64,000 nt of DNA, taken from the NCBI GenBank assembly GCA_933228895.1, contig OW121852.1, positions 100,585,544-100,649,543 of the forward strand. The letters are read 5' to 3'. This document shows positions 25,789 to 38,229 of the stretch, piece after piece. Position numbers and translations under genes: made by a program. Below the pieces are notes generated by a model. That model had not been told where the DNA came from and did no database searches. It saw only the letters and a program-made list of their open reading frames with translations. The first letter of the stretch is position 1. Each line of letters starts with the position of its first letter. This stretch comes from Platycnemis pennipes (lineage: Eukaryota > Arthropoda > Insecta > Odonata > Platycnemididae).

Positions 25789-25916
25789 AAATACTAATGT
25801 TAGAAAATAAGAAAAACTAAAACTACAGAAGGTTAACTAGTCAATCCTTTGAAGCTTTATTAATGGGCAAGAACTTTTTCATCACACGGTACCATACTTA
25901 GGAAAGTTACCAAAAA

Positions 25917-26005
25917 AAATTAACTGATTAAAGTTAAAGTTAATCTCTGTAAAAAGTAACTGATTAAAGTTAAACTTAAAAAATGTACATTTAACGATAA
26001 AAGTA
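25917..26005. repeat. TTAAAGTTAA-rich repeat cluster, left
   Basis: Two copies of AACTGATTAAAGTTAAA about 45 bp apart, followed by TTTAACGATAAAAGTAC. A similar cluster at 26912-27002 may be the other end of an element, but the low complexity prevents a firm call. Confidence 0.4.
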
Positions 26006-26351
26006 CTTTTTCAGTTACTTTGACAAATTGGATGCTGTGGTAATATATGCCTTGATGGTTTTTTGTTTTGACAAACAACGCGAACACTGAAAATGTCATT
26101 GTGGTATCTTCCATTCTTATCCATTTGCTTAAACATACTTGAATTAGGAATTTTCGTTGTAATTTCGTTTAGTGTCCACAGTGTTGTTAGTCAGGTTTCC
26201 TAATACCTGCTGAAATCAATCGGCGATTTATCTGAGGTGGGACTCCAATTCTGGGATTTTTAAGTATGTAGGACTTATGAATGTAGGACTTTCAGACAAA
26301 CCATGGTGCGTCTGTAATTTTTCGCAAAAGATTGTTCTGAGCAGTAGAAAG

Positions 26352-26506
26352 CAGTGGCGCCTACCAAGGCTACTTGGCAACCATGGCTAACTAGATCTTT
26401 CTAACTAGATTCTTAAACTAAAAAATGATGTTTTTCAATTTTGACTCTCCCTCCTTGATGGTGCCGCGGCGGCCGCCCCGTTCGAACCCCCCTTGGTATG
26501 CTACTG
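26352..26506. mobile_element. hAT-type MITE (155 bp) with a perfect 8-bp target-site duplication
   Basis: The left end CAGTGGCGCCTACCAAGG and the right end on the - strand, CAGTAGCATACCAAGG, are imperfect inverted repeats. GTAGAAAG occurs directly outside both ends (26344-26351 and 26507-26514). An 8-bp duplication is the hallmark of the hAT superfamily. It is non-coding, with a GC-rich GTTCGAACCCCCC stretch near the right end. Confidence 0.85.
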
Positions 26507-26639
26507 GTAGAAAGAGCTTTAAGGTTATTTTTTGATATCGATCCCTACATTGCGATGTGACCTATCCCTTCATAATTATTAAAGTTCAGTGGAAACGGTT
26601 TAGTTATATAGAATTACGGTATATGCTGAGGGTGTGCCT

Positions 26640-26885
26640 GCGCACCTTTTCTCGCGATTCACTGGGGGCTGATATACTGAAGACGCAATGACGCCGAGTA
26701 AGGCATACGTAGACTGTCGCATTCTAACAGATACGTCAGTTCGAATGAACCCCTCCCCTTCGTTATCCGCCATAGAATTAGAGGCAACCCTTCTTTCTCG
26801 GCTTCAACTATGTAATATTGAGGACATGATGTCACCGAGTAAGGCATACAAGCCCTTCAGGATATTGTCTTTACGTGGTTTCGTG
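26640..26885. repeat. Old direct duplication, period about 141 bp
   Basis: ATGACGCCGAGTAAGGCATAC at 26688 recurs as ATGTCACCGAGTAAGGCATAC at 26829, with weaker similarity on the upstream side (TTCTCG then ACTGAAGAC or TTGAGGAC). Confidence 0.5.
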
Positions 26886-26911
26886 TTTTCTCCTCTGTCG
26901 GCATAATGCAT

Positions 26912-27002
26912 AATTTTAACGATTAAAAGTTAAAGTTAACAAAAGAAACGGTTAAATTAAATAAGTACCATATTTTTAACGATTTACTTCAATCGTTAAT
27001 CC
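26912..27002. repeat. TTAAAGTTAA-rich repeat cluster, right
   Basis: TTAACGATTAAAAGTTAAAG, GGTTAAATTAAATAAGTACC and a CAATCGTTAATCCC end. It may pair with the cluster at 25917-26005. Confidence 0.35.
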
Positions 27003-27271
27003 CAACTATACACGGTACACACGATCAAGTGGGGCTGCAAAATCAGGGTATGAAAGGGCAATAAAATAAATATTATGAAATGATGATGTCACACAATGCC
27101 GAGCACCAACCCATTTAGAATTATTGAGTTAAAAATTAGAGATAATACTAAACTGACTGTTGCTGATAAAAAGTATTTATTAATGACATTTTAGTGGAAA
27201 TATTTAAACCCATATATCCAGTTGTTTTAAATGTAAGCATAGTTGTTCATACCTTTTTCTTTCATTTGCAG

Positions 27272-27375
27272 GTGAAGTTTCGTATCGCTGAGCGAACTCG
27301 AATTCTGGAAATTGTTGGACTAGGAGTGTCTCTGGCAGCCTTACTCGTCTCATTGGGAATTTTCTTCCACTTCAG
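27272..27375 (+). CDS. Pdfr: PDF receptor exon: transmembrane helix 1
   Basis: Short internal exon of 104 bp. The acceptor is ttcatttgcag ending at 27271 and the donor is GTAAGA at 27376. The reading frame continues in phase 0 from the exon at 16442 and leaves two bases (AG) for the next exon. The translation begins VKFRIAERTRILEIVGLGV and continues as a hydrophobic run ending GIFFHF, a typical TM1 preceded by a charged juxtamembrane segment. Such a juxtamembrane segment links the hormone-binding domain to the helix bundle in class B GPCRs. The 35-residue open frame is short, but splice sites, phase, hydrophobicity and position agree with the neighbouring exons, so I treat it as real. Confidence 0.85.
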
Positions 27376-29679
27376 GTAAGAAGATTATTAATTAGATATA
27401 TGCACACAGTGAGAGAATATGCATGGATTTAAATGTTGAACCAAAGATACCCGAGAAATCTACAGCAATAAGTACCAATTGGCAACAAAATGAACAGATT
27501 CCATAGGTTTATTTATATAGATTGAACTATTAAGTGATGACCTTTTTGACTTGACTACATAAAGGCATTTGTAAAATTTACAATCTGAGTTAGCAGTCGT
27601 TACCTAGTGGAAACATTCATATGGAAAAGAAATAGAACACATTTCGACAGGAAAAAACATCCGAAAATATATTAAGATACATTTTTTTGTTTATTATGTA
27701 TTTTATAGTTCTTATTTTTCACGTATGTATTGTATTTATATATTTTCATACATTTTATATACCTAAGATATATCTTTGCTCCATCATTTCCACCACTCTG
27801 TTGCATTGTCATTATTTTCAGAAAGACTGGCATAAGAAATTTCTAAACATATTTTTGGGTTGAAATAACCGTGACACATTTTGGGATCACTAAATTAAAC
27901 GGTAAACTGTAGCATGCATATTGAGGAAGAATTTTCAGACTGGTCTTAAGATTCTATATAAATAAATGTTTCATGCTTGTAATTTTCCTAGCTTAATTGA
28001 TGTTAACACAGGAAATATGCAAATAATGTTATGCAGTTAGGCTTTAAATGATGAACATATTATGATTCACCTCTCCGCTTAAAGATTCAGTTTGTTCATT
28101 AAAATAGTATTTGATACAAAGTACTTTACATTTTCTCTTATAAAGTTACATAATAATTTCGGTGTGTCAAAAACTTAATTTCCACATACGTCTTTCTGAA
28201 ATTACCGAAATATTTAAATTACACATATTTCCTTCACCTCCATTCTAATTTTCTCTTGCAACTGTATTCATAGTTAATTTTAGTTAAAAATATAACCAAG
28301 ATAACTAAGCCAATTGTAGAAAAATAATCCAATCAACCGAATAATTCTGAATATTTTTAATACACATATATTTTCCCCTCTAAGGGTGAAAAGAGGTGTC
28401 ATGTAAGTGACAAGTAAGGATAAGTAAGAAATTCTTTACCGCGGGAGTTTTAATGTTAGAGAATGGGAAGACTCACGTCTAAGTTAGAAAGAGACCAAAG
28501 AAAGTTAAGTAAGAATTGAGAAAGCACTATTTTTAAAAACTTTTCAAAATAAAAGCGGATAGAGTTTTCTGCTAGCTGTGGCAAAAAATACATTCAGTTA
28601 AAACAATAAAAAAGTCAACTTATACCTGCGTCCATGTGAGAAAGTATCGCGAATATTGAAAAACTACTAGATAAGTATATTGATTATGCAACATTCCCGT
28701 GCAAAATATCTCATTTTGTTTTTTTTCCAAAAGTATTTCACAAATTTAAAACCAAATAGACATTAAATTATGTGTTTCAACCGTTACTTTTGATGACATA
28801 TTTGCGCTTGGGGGCAGGAGAGATCCAACCTTTTAATATTTTGGAATTATTACCATTGACTTAAAATTATGTGGTTCACTTAAATATGTTGCTGCTTATA
28901 AATTCTCATGTTTGTTCGGGCTACAATACTTATGCTCGATTTCCACATAACTGATGGTACCAGTTGAAAAGCTTATAGGCAGGTACCATACTGTTTGGAA
29001 TATTTTATAGAACAATGAGTTGGGAAAAATGAGTGTATGAGGCATTTGAAGCATGGAGAAGTGTGAGTGAATATATTATTTGGTCATTAAATGAGTTCTA
29101 TTTTTAAGCCAAGAATTGTTAAATAGATCTGGATAAAATAAAATACTTGCCAATGATTGGCAATTATAAGTGGCAAGAATGATAGCAACTATACAACAAC
29201 ATCAAAATTTTCAACAGGAGGATAAAATATGTAATACTTCCTCTTAACCATAAATTGTTCTCTAGAAAAGTCAATAACCGTAAAAGTAACCAATTGTAGA
29301 ATATATAAACCTAATTTCATAGTTTATGTAGTGGATTCCGCACATGAAATATCTGGGTTAATGGACATATTGTGCCACTACATTACTGGACTATTGGCCC
29401 TTACATTCTATTAAGGGCATAAAAGTCATTACTACGATACACCTATCTTGATGACTTTGACGCAAGCGCAGGACCGTAAAACAACGGTGAAGAGTAGTTA
29501 AGCGTAATAAATGAAAAAGGGTTACAAAATGAGAATATTGAGAGTAAAATGGGAATGACCACTGCTTTTGTTGGTGATTGTTTTCCCATTGATGACTGAA
29601 TACAAAGATAATAGATTTTGCAAAAGCTGATTAGAAAATAATTACAGCTTACCACTTCTGATTATGACATAGGATTCTG

Positions 29680-29870
29680 AAGATTAAATTGACGGATAAA
29701 ATTAATATTGAAGCATACAGAAGAGCCAAAGAAGAAATCTATGGAGCAGTATTTTATAGGAGAACCAGGGGATTAGGCACACGGTGACATCATGCATTTG
29801 TCATAAATGCAAATGAGGGGAAGTTGAATACGGACAAAAGAAGGACAAGAACGAAATAAATAGATATTTA
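29680..29870 (+). mobile_element. LINE 3'-end fragment
   Basis: The + strand reads ILKIKLTDKINIEAYRRAKE, then a short gap and FVINANEGKLNTDKRRTRTK. This follows the LKIKWxDRxTNEEVYRRAxEE and FVxNIIEGKIxGKxxRGRPRxK pattern of the C-terminus encoded at 58390-58745. It is interrupted by a stop. Confidence 0.55.
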
Positions 29871-30288
29871 TTCCAAAAATTAAATACTTATTATTACTAG
29901 GCTAACCACGAATTAAATAATAAAGACCTGCTTATATATCACCTTTGGACAAGAAACCAAGTTATGGAACTAACATTTTGCAGCGATTAATATTGATAAA
30001 ATAGAATGAGAGTCAGATATTATTCACGGCGTTTACTGGTGCTGAATTGTAATTCAACATTAACACTGCATTATGACCTCATCTCAAAAGAATCGAGAGC
30101 ATGGGCATCGAGGTATAGTGTTAGGAGCGCTCATATTCTTAATTGCTCATTACGGGGTATCTTTCGGCGTGCATCGAAGTGCTCCAATGCGTGAAATGAG
30201 ACGAATTGGAGCGCATCAAAGCGACCTTAGCGTGGAACTGAACCCACCCTTAGTCTCACTGATGTCTCCAAGTCTTTAAGAACAAAAA

Positions 30289-30490
30289 AGGATAGCCGGG
30301 GACGGGACAGAGCACCAAACTCCATCACGAGAGACAGGATTCGAATCCCGGGAAAGACTAAATTTTCTGTTGTTTACTGATCTGAGTGTTAAGTGGGTTT
30401 CTTAACGACGAAGGGATGAAAGTGATATAAAAGGGGACATAATGCATACGATTTATAGGATTGAGGTCAAAAATAAATAGATTTTACGCT
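30289..30490 (+). mobile_element. tRNA-derived SINE with body repeat
   Basis: B box GGATTCGAATCCCGGG at about 30347 with a degenerate A-box region upstream. The body from 30406 (GACGAAGGGATGAAAGTGAT) is duplicated at 30959-31040. Not a functional tRNA gene. Confidence 0.6.
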
Positions 30491-30958
30491 CAGAACTTTG
30501 TCCATCTGATGAGACGTAAAAATTGGAACCTTTGGAGCATATCGTTATAGGCAGGTTAATACCTACTGACTCCTGGTTTCTCTCCATCCTTCCTCCCCTC
30601 CATTAAATCCATGCCTCATCATTAACCCAAACTTATTGACGTGGCAAACATGGCCTAAGTTTTCGGATGCTCCATGAAATCTCGAAAAAAATGAAGAATG
30701 ATGCATAAACGTCTTTAATAACTCTGGGTGAGCAAATAACTCCTCGTGGACTGAAATAACATGCACAGATAAATACAAACATTAAGAATAACTAGCACTG
30801 TTCAGGTGCGCATGGATGTAAATAAATGAAAAATCAAGGCCCTAGAAAGATATAGGTACATTTTTTCTGAAGTATGGCAATTACTAAAAAAATTTTTATG
30901 CTTATAAATATATTTAGGGCATAAAAGTTCAATACATTTTATTAAGTACTGTAGGGTT

Positions 30959-31040
30959 GACGAAGGGATGAAGGTGAAATTAAAGGGGACAATAAGCATA
31001 CAATTTACAGGATTGAGGTCAAAACAAATACATTTTCAGC
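30959..31040 (+). repeat. Second copy of the SINE body
   Basis: Matches 30406-30489 over about 82 bp (shared GACGAAGGGATGAA, AAAGGGGACA, GGATTGAGGTCAAAA) without the tRNA-like head. Confidence 0.75.
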
Positions 31041-31317
31041 CACCATATGATGTAATGTACTCTATGGACTTGGGGTGGAGTTAGAAAATTTATGGCTAGG
31101 TGCTCAGATATAGATATTGAAATGAATAGTTAATGATGCACTTGAATAGAGAACTTCCAGTGTTTTCCACTATTACAGTTATAATAACCATTTCGAGTCA
31201 CCTGAATTGTTTAATACCTGGTTATAACTTTTGAATGGAGAATGGAAAGATTTTAATTAAATTTATTTTATAATAAAAAGAGTCGTTTCAGCCATGATGT
31301 GGTGAAATAACTTTATA

Positions 31318-31473
31318 AAAGAAGATTGGCCATTTTCCACTAAATAATCCTTAACTGACCGGTTTCGATACACTCCATCATTCTCAGGGGATGGATGATG
31401 TAGCACATCAGGCTTAAACTGACCGAAACCGGTCAGTTTAAGTTTATTTTGCGGACAATTTCCAATCTTCTTT
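31318..31473. repeat. Foldback (50-bp arms) with CGAAACCGGTC motifs
   Basis: The left arm 31318-31367 and the reverse complement of the right arm 31424-31473 both start AAAGAAGATTGG and both end AACTGACCGGTTTCG, about 80 percent alike overall. Inside lies a perfect hairpin, CTTAAACTGACC and GGTCAGTTTAAG with loop GAAACC (31413-31442). CGAAACCGGT blocks of this kind are familiar from terminal repeats of Penelope-like elements in arthropods, which can carry hammerhead ribozymes. I do not see an intact hammerhead core here. Confidence 0.65.
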
Positions 31474-34400
31474 AATTATTTTATAATGTTTAAACTTTTC
31501 ATCCCCAGTTGAATTTCAACGGAATTCTTCCGCGAGTTTATTGTTAGATTCTAGATTAACATTGTAGGTGACGGTTTCTTCATGAAGTTTAAGGGATCGT
31601 AGTGTTTCATGAATGTGAATGGAGTTGAAAGCAATGAGGAGCAATTCAAAAAGTTTATGATCGCCGAGAAAATTACACTCGAAGGGACTGCTGGTCCAGT
31701 TAGTACCAAAGAGCAAAGGAAATTGGTGAGCGGTGAGCATCCTGCGTTATCGTTCAGCAAAACGAGATTCCTACAACTTCCCCACCTTCAATTCATCCTT
31801 TCCCATCGACCAATGGGCAGAAAGGAATAATGGGCGGAAGCGGATGCTGGGCCTTCCAGGGGAGATCACCTGCAAGAGGGCGGCGGAGATGAAGGCAAAA
31901 AAGTAAATAAAAATGGGCCTACGGAGATAACTTTTTCAATCACATGTATTAGTTTCAGGCCCATGTTTGCAGTTGAGCGATGGGGCCCTCCGATGAGTTT
32001 AAGCGAACTTCTGAAGTAGCTCGGGAAGCAATCCAAAATATACTGAAAGGCTTTATTATTGATCGACCTGGGCTATTAATTTCTTTACTCTCCGCAATAT
32101 CGAAGTCATTGGTACCACTGAGTGGAAAAAGTATGAACATCATGTAAAAGAAATGTATGTATCCGTTCACAACTTTCAACTCACCATAATGCGTAAATAT
32201 GGGATAGGACTCGGAAAATGATTAAAAACTCGGTAAAAACCAAAAACAATAATTATTAGAAGCTAGGACACGTAATTTGAGGGAAAAGATATGAATGCAA
32301 GAAACAAATTGCGTTTTCCTTATATTTTACACATTCCTATCATTCTGTGTACATTCATACACATCATATGAAATAAAATAAAAAATGTTTCAGACCTGAC
32401 AGGCACAAAAAAGAAACACACAAGAAGAATACTCACTTAATATTTTTAATTATTTGGTCAATTTTCTATATAAGGGGCTTTCAAGTTATGCTTTGCACAC
32501 ACCGGTGCACAAATTTCCATGAGAAGGAGAATTCTTCCGTTGTTTACCTTTACCTATCTACCCAGGAACAAAATCGTCCTTTAAAGAATCATTTTTTGTA
32601 AATTTGTACACATAACCTTTTAAATGGAGATCAAAATAATAATTCAAGACTACATTTTTATTTCCTACGGGTTGTTAGACAGATTAAAGAAGTTTATACT
32701 TTCTGTGAATGTCTGTGCACTTACATCTGAATCAAACTATATTAAAGCTTACATTGTACGGAAGAATTTGATTAGCTGCTTCTGAATTTAGAGCCATTTT
32801 AATTATAACTCATTGTTGGTTTATACGTTTCCGCGGCGTTTTTCCGTAGATTGTATGGCTCTTCGGATTTTCACCGCGTTTGTTGATTTCGGTGCAAACG
32901 GTTTCGCCAGTGTTTCAACAGGGGTCTCCAGGTTGAAAGTACGAGTCTTAGTTTATTTTGAGTTGTGAGCCTATAGGAGCACATCAAAGTAACATAGAAG
33001 AAATATTTTTACGTCATATCAGAGCGTGCAGAGAGGAGAAACTAATAACGAAAAACTCCCGTTATTACGCAAGAATAACATGATAAGCTAATGAGTTTGT
33101 CACTCCTAACACCATAACCAGAGAAGACTACTATCCTCTACAATGTGCATAGATTACCTTCTATGTAGACTGATTGTTGGAGCACAATATAGGTTTCTTC
33201 TATGTAAATGTCTTTGCCTTGAGAATCACTCTTGACTTGAGCTATTCTATACCTCATGTAGCTTATATTTTTGTATAATACTGCTTTCAACATAGAAGAA
33301 AGGTTTTCTATGCCCAAGCTTTCCCCATTTGACTTAACATTCCGTTTTTATCCTTTGTATACCATGAATTTGGTTTTCTTGCAATAAATCATCATGAGAA
33401 GTGCTCTTGAAGAGCTCACTTGCTACATAATGTGCGCAGCAAATATGTGTGTGAAATTTCTTCTCATTTTTAATTTTTTAGCATCCTACACAAACACCAG
33501 GTGGTAGAGATTTCTAATCAGCTTTTACAAGCGTTCATATCTCTGATACAAGGAATGCCACACTCCTTAACGAAGGTTCAAACGTATTGCATCGCTTATG
33601 GATATTCTAATTGTCCTTTAATCAAGAATGCATTATTAGCTTTAGCAATTCTGTGTTTAATATTCGTCGTGGTTGTACCATACTAGTGATATTTCTCCCT
33701 AAATAGAAGAACGGTACCGCATGTTTTAGCTTCTCTCCTTATAGCGTATTATATAGCATCAGCTTCTTTCTTTCATATTCCATAGCTTTGGTTGCGTTTC
33801 TTTTTCATGCTGTTTTATTAAAAATTGATATAATGATTAAAATGGTTCTCAATTTTGCAGCAGCTATTAAAATTCTTCCGTGATGTATACAAGATATGAT
33901 ATAGTTTGATTCACTTTAAGTGCACAGAAATTCACAGAAAGCATACACCGCATCCAATAGCGCCTGGGGGCCCTTTCATTTACCTAAGATTGTATCTATG
34001 AAGCAGAGCATAGTAGTCTCCTCACCTTTTTCAATTATTATTGCAAATATTATATTGCCTCCTCTCGCCGCTTCATCAATCATTACATACAAGTACGCAT
34101 TGAAAAGTGCCATTAACCCTGGATATTTGTCAAATTACTGAAATCCTGGTGCGATGGAGTATTTAAGGTTTAATTACGTACAAAGAATGTCGGAAGAGCC
34201 GCAGACAACTAGATGAACTGATTCGATCTGTGATAGAATATGAACTGAGTCAGTGATAATGAAGAAAAAAGCTTTAAAAAATCACCCTGTAGCTTTTACT
34301 AAGTCTCCAGAACTTATGATAAGATCTTGGGGAAGATTTTCAAGGGCAATAAAACTTTAAGAAGAACTGAGTCTCCACTTAAAGGCTATGGTTATTAAGA

Positions 34401-34933
34401 TCCGGTAAGTTATACATATATAAGGTTGCGTCATTGGATGATATATACACATATATACCAATACGAACTCATAAAACTTTTCATCCCAAGTATAGAAGTG
34501 TCTACTCAAAATGACTCGATTGGCAATATGAAAAAAATGACTCAACTCAGAGTGCCCGCAGCAGTTTTGGATCCACAGCAGAAATGAATACTCAAAATAC
34601 AATCCTTTCTCTTCATAATTTGCAGACTTGAAGTAATCATAATAGACTTTCAGAAAGGCAACGGAACTACTTAATTACTTATTGTGACTATTTGGATAAA
34701 TCGTTACAAATATATTTTCTATTCACAGGGTAATATGCTCATTAAAATAATAATTACTATTTTAACAGGTAGGAATTCGATAATGATAAGTTTCCCTATA
34801 TTTGTGCTATGGTACACGCTCATAATAAAGTGTTAGTATAACGCATTTTTTCCGTTAGAGCCATGCAATTTAAGCTTAAAAATGAGACCTCACTTCATGT
34901 TGAAAAATGGCAATGAGAAATTATAAAAACATT

Positions 34934-35009
34934 AATTAGAATAAAAGAAAAATAGCAATCGAGTTTAAATAAATATTAGAATTAAATTAGAATAAAAGAA
35001 AAATAGCAA
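34934..35009. repeat. Short direct duplication, period 51 bp
   Basis: AATTAGAATAAAAGAAAAAT then AGCAA is present at 34934 and exactly again at 34985. Confidence 0.85.
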
Positions 35010-37429
35010 GCACCTAAGAGGTGAGGACTTCATTATATTTTATTATTTTTATAGTTTGTTAGAATATCTTGTGATGAAGTTTTATGGTATACGTGTGTTT
35101 TCACATAATTTCATTCATTTGTATTTCTTCATCAGGCATATCGGACGTGAAATCTTTGTTCGGGCCCATAGTAAAAAGACCAGATTTTAATTTTAGAAAG
35201 TTTTAATTCTATTTCATTGAGTCTATAGTTCATACTTTCCATTTTGGTTTTATGAAAATCAAAAAGAGGCTACAAATAAAGCATTGCAGAGCATTTATCC
35301 TTTTTTTTCAAATTAGTCTTGTTCTGGACATCAATTCCATCTTATGAACCTGCAAAACACTAGCTGTCCAGGTTTGTGATATTCTGAAGTTTTATTATTT
35401 TAGTACCCTATGCATTAATGGTCGATTTACTGCGTAAAATAAGTAACTGAGCATGAATTAATATTTTTCTATTGCTTTTAATCCACTCAGGTAATACAAA
35501 CTGCAAGTTTAGTATGCAGCGAGCATTAGCGTCCAGTACCTGTATTGGTGCAACCGATAAGCAGTAGCGACCAATATTGGTGAAACAAATATCGTCCATG
35601 AATATAAGGAAACGAATGCTTAGAGCTACAATCTCCATCGAGTTATCAGCGTTTTAGCTGTTAGCGTTCATTGTTTCTCACACTCAAGCTAAGAGAATCC
35701 AAATAAATCATTACCATATAATTGAATTTCTTCGAAGCTCGTGGTTCGTGGAACCGCTTTAACCTTCCATCGGAAAAATATACCATCCGTTCGCCTCCAA
35801 ACTCAGAGCTAAGTTAATCGGTAGTATTTCGTTCCAGCATCGACATTAACTCGAAGACAATGCTTCTTTAAGAAAAGGACCAAAGGATTCAATCTCATCC
35901 GATGGAAGGGGAGGTAATTTTGAAATTCTCTGCACAATGAACAAATAGGGGCCGTGGTCAATATGATATACTACCAGGGTTACCCTGATACATTCCTTCC
36001 ACTTCTCGTATCGTAAATAAAAATGACTTGTCGTAATTTTATAAAATATTCTGCACATATTACACTGCCAGCATTTACTGTCACATCACACAGTTACTGA
36101 AAAGCGGAATCAGGATCTTTCCAGAGGGATGTTAATGATACAAATGATAAATAAATGAAATTATTCTCTACTCTTCTATGCTAGAACAGGTTTTCACAGA
36201 ATTTCACGTTAATATCGAGGTCTTCAGAATTTCAAATGGAATGGAACAAGTTTGCACAAAAATTTCATTGAAACAATACTATTTTTATACGCGATTTTCT
36301 TTTTCACTGCATAAATAATAGAAAATAAGGAAAAAATTAAAATCTTGCTACAAAACGAAAGATATTATCCGATTATGTCAAACTTCGCGCATATAATTGC
36401 ATTGTTGGGGAACGCGCAGATATAGTAGAAATTTTTTTAGCCTAATCGAGGAAGATGTGTATTTGGCCGATGTTTGAAAAACAACCAGAGAATATATGGA
36501 AACTAAATTTATTCCTCAGCAACTCGCAAATGTTGAGGAAGTCTAATGTCCACACAATAAAGTGGTATTGTCAATACGTCTCATTTCTCCATTAGTTCAT
36601 AATATGACAGTATACAATATCTAATTTTCTGTTCTACTTACCGTAAAGATAAATAATAATGATGTATTTAGTTTCCTGAAACTTTTTGAAAAAAGTCAAC
36701 ATATCCGTAGTTTGTGCACAATAAGGCATCACACCACGCGGACATGTGCGATACAATTAATGACGGAATACTGAATGAGAATGAACAAAGTAATGAACTA
36801 AGTGACATCAGGAAGAAAAGCAATTGAAAATTCGATAAAAAGTTTAAAAACTGATTTCATTTTTTAAAAACCATATATTTTATTTCACGTTAGTTAGATA
36901 TGCATCCCTTTCTAATTTATTGTAGCCTCGTACCTCCTTATTTTTCAATAAAAAAATTATAAAATATGCCAAATTAATTATTCGCACAATCAAATGTAAG
37001 TTAATAGATTATTATATTAAATTCATTTAAGGTAATGTTTAAATTCGATTAAAATAATGTATGTTGTTAAGTTTGGTAGTGACGGTCTTTTAGACCGTAC
37101 GCGATCTTTCCCGTCTCAATACACCGCGCAACCTCTTAAGAGCCAGGGACAGTAAAAAATCACTGCGAAAAGAGATGGGAAATCAGGATAGGTTATGTAG
37201 ATTTTTGAAGTTGAAATTAGAATGCAGTGATTTTATAAGGTGTACATGTTTTAACCTTATTAACTCATCTGTAATCAACTAGGAATATGAAATTAATTTA
37301 ACTTATTTATAGAACCTAACAGCTAATCATTAACAATTGCATTGCTTGCATAAACTAACGATAAATAGTATTTTATAGCGAGCATTTCACGTTTCTTGTA
37401 ACTATATATTCAATACTTTCCTGGTAGCA

Positions 37430-37615
37430 TTGTCTTCTCAGTTGCATGTAAATAGTGTATGTACAGAATAGTATTTTATTGTTTGCCTACATGATAATAA
37501 GTGTCATCTTATTCTCACTAATTTATGATGCATGCCTAATGATGGTTCACCCACTACCACTCACACTTGCGGTGGCTTACTGGGTGTCATGTAGCAGTAG
37601 ATGTAAATGTACATT
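37430..37615 (+). mobile_element. LINE 3'-tail fragment related to the element at 53440-54385
   Basis: GCATGC, TTCACCC, CCACTCACAC and CGGTGGCTTACTGGGTGTCA end in GTAGATGTAAATG. The order matches the 3' UTR at 54290-54380 (TTCACCCCCTGCCACACACC, CACGGTGGCTTGAAGGGTAT, GTAGATGTAGATG). Confidence 0.55.
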
Positions 37616-38229
37616 CACACTGCATTTAAAAATATGGCAAGCAAGAGCATTCAGACAATCCATACATCTTTATTTCATATATTGTCATTTTAACGGACCG
37701 TAGATATCGTTTGGAAAAAACGTTTTCTTTCAACGTAATGAATGGCATTAAAGTAATATCATTGGCGTAAGTATTGCTATGTATCCCAAATACCAGTAAA
37801 CATTTTACTTCATTCTTGTGCCTTGTTTGTTTCTATTTTTCAGTTGTTGTTCGGGTCAGTTTGTATTATTTAACTCTACGGTTTTACTTCTATTGAATTT
37901 TATTCACCCTATTTCCACAATTTTCCCTTTTTTTAGCTTTCTTATCCTTGGCAATCTAAAACAAAGGTGACGTTTTGGGATATCAAAGAAACTATCATGT
38001 CAATAATTTCTGCCTCTTCTCCTTCTGGTAACTCTGTCATAAATTTTCATGGAAGAACATATGCATATGGTGTACATTTTCATTTTGACCCCCGTAACTT
38101 CCTATGAAAAATGCAATGCAACACAGATAGTTCCAAAAACAATTCTGCAATTCAACAAAAAAATATTGTTCTCACTAGAGATCTTAAAAAGAAGGCAAAT
38201 TAAAATGTATTGCGGTGAAAAATGGAATT

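Larger units (their letters stand above)
16720..27271 (+). other. Pdfr: Pdfr intron between ectodomain exon and TM1 exon (10,552 bp)
   Basis: Phase 0 intron with GTGAGT and TTTGCAG ends. It holds a Harbinger-like transposon at 21121-22923, foldback and simple repeats, and a hAT-type MITE at 26352-26506. From 16720 to about 20280, and through most of 22930-25640, I see only AT-rich DNA with no recognisable gene or element. Confidence 0.8.

Noticed and set aside
30289..30360. Functional tRNA gene
   Set aside because: Only the B box is convincing; there is no cloverleaf.
31609..31830. Open frames on both strands as a gene
   Set aside because: Neither frame has a recognisable domain or flanking splice signals; overlapping frames of similar length on both strands suggest chance.
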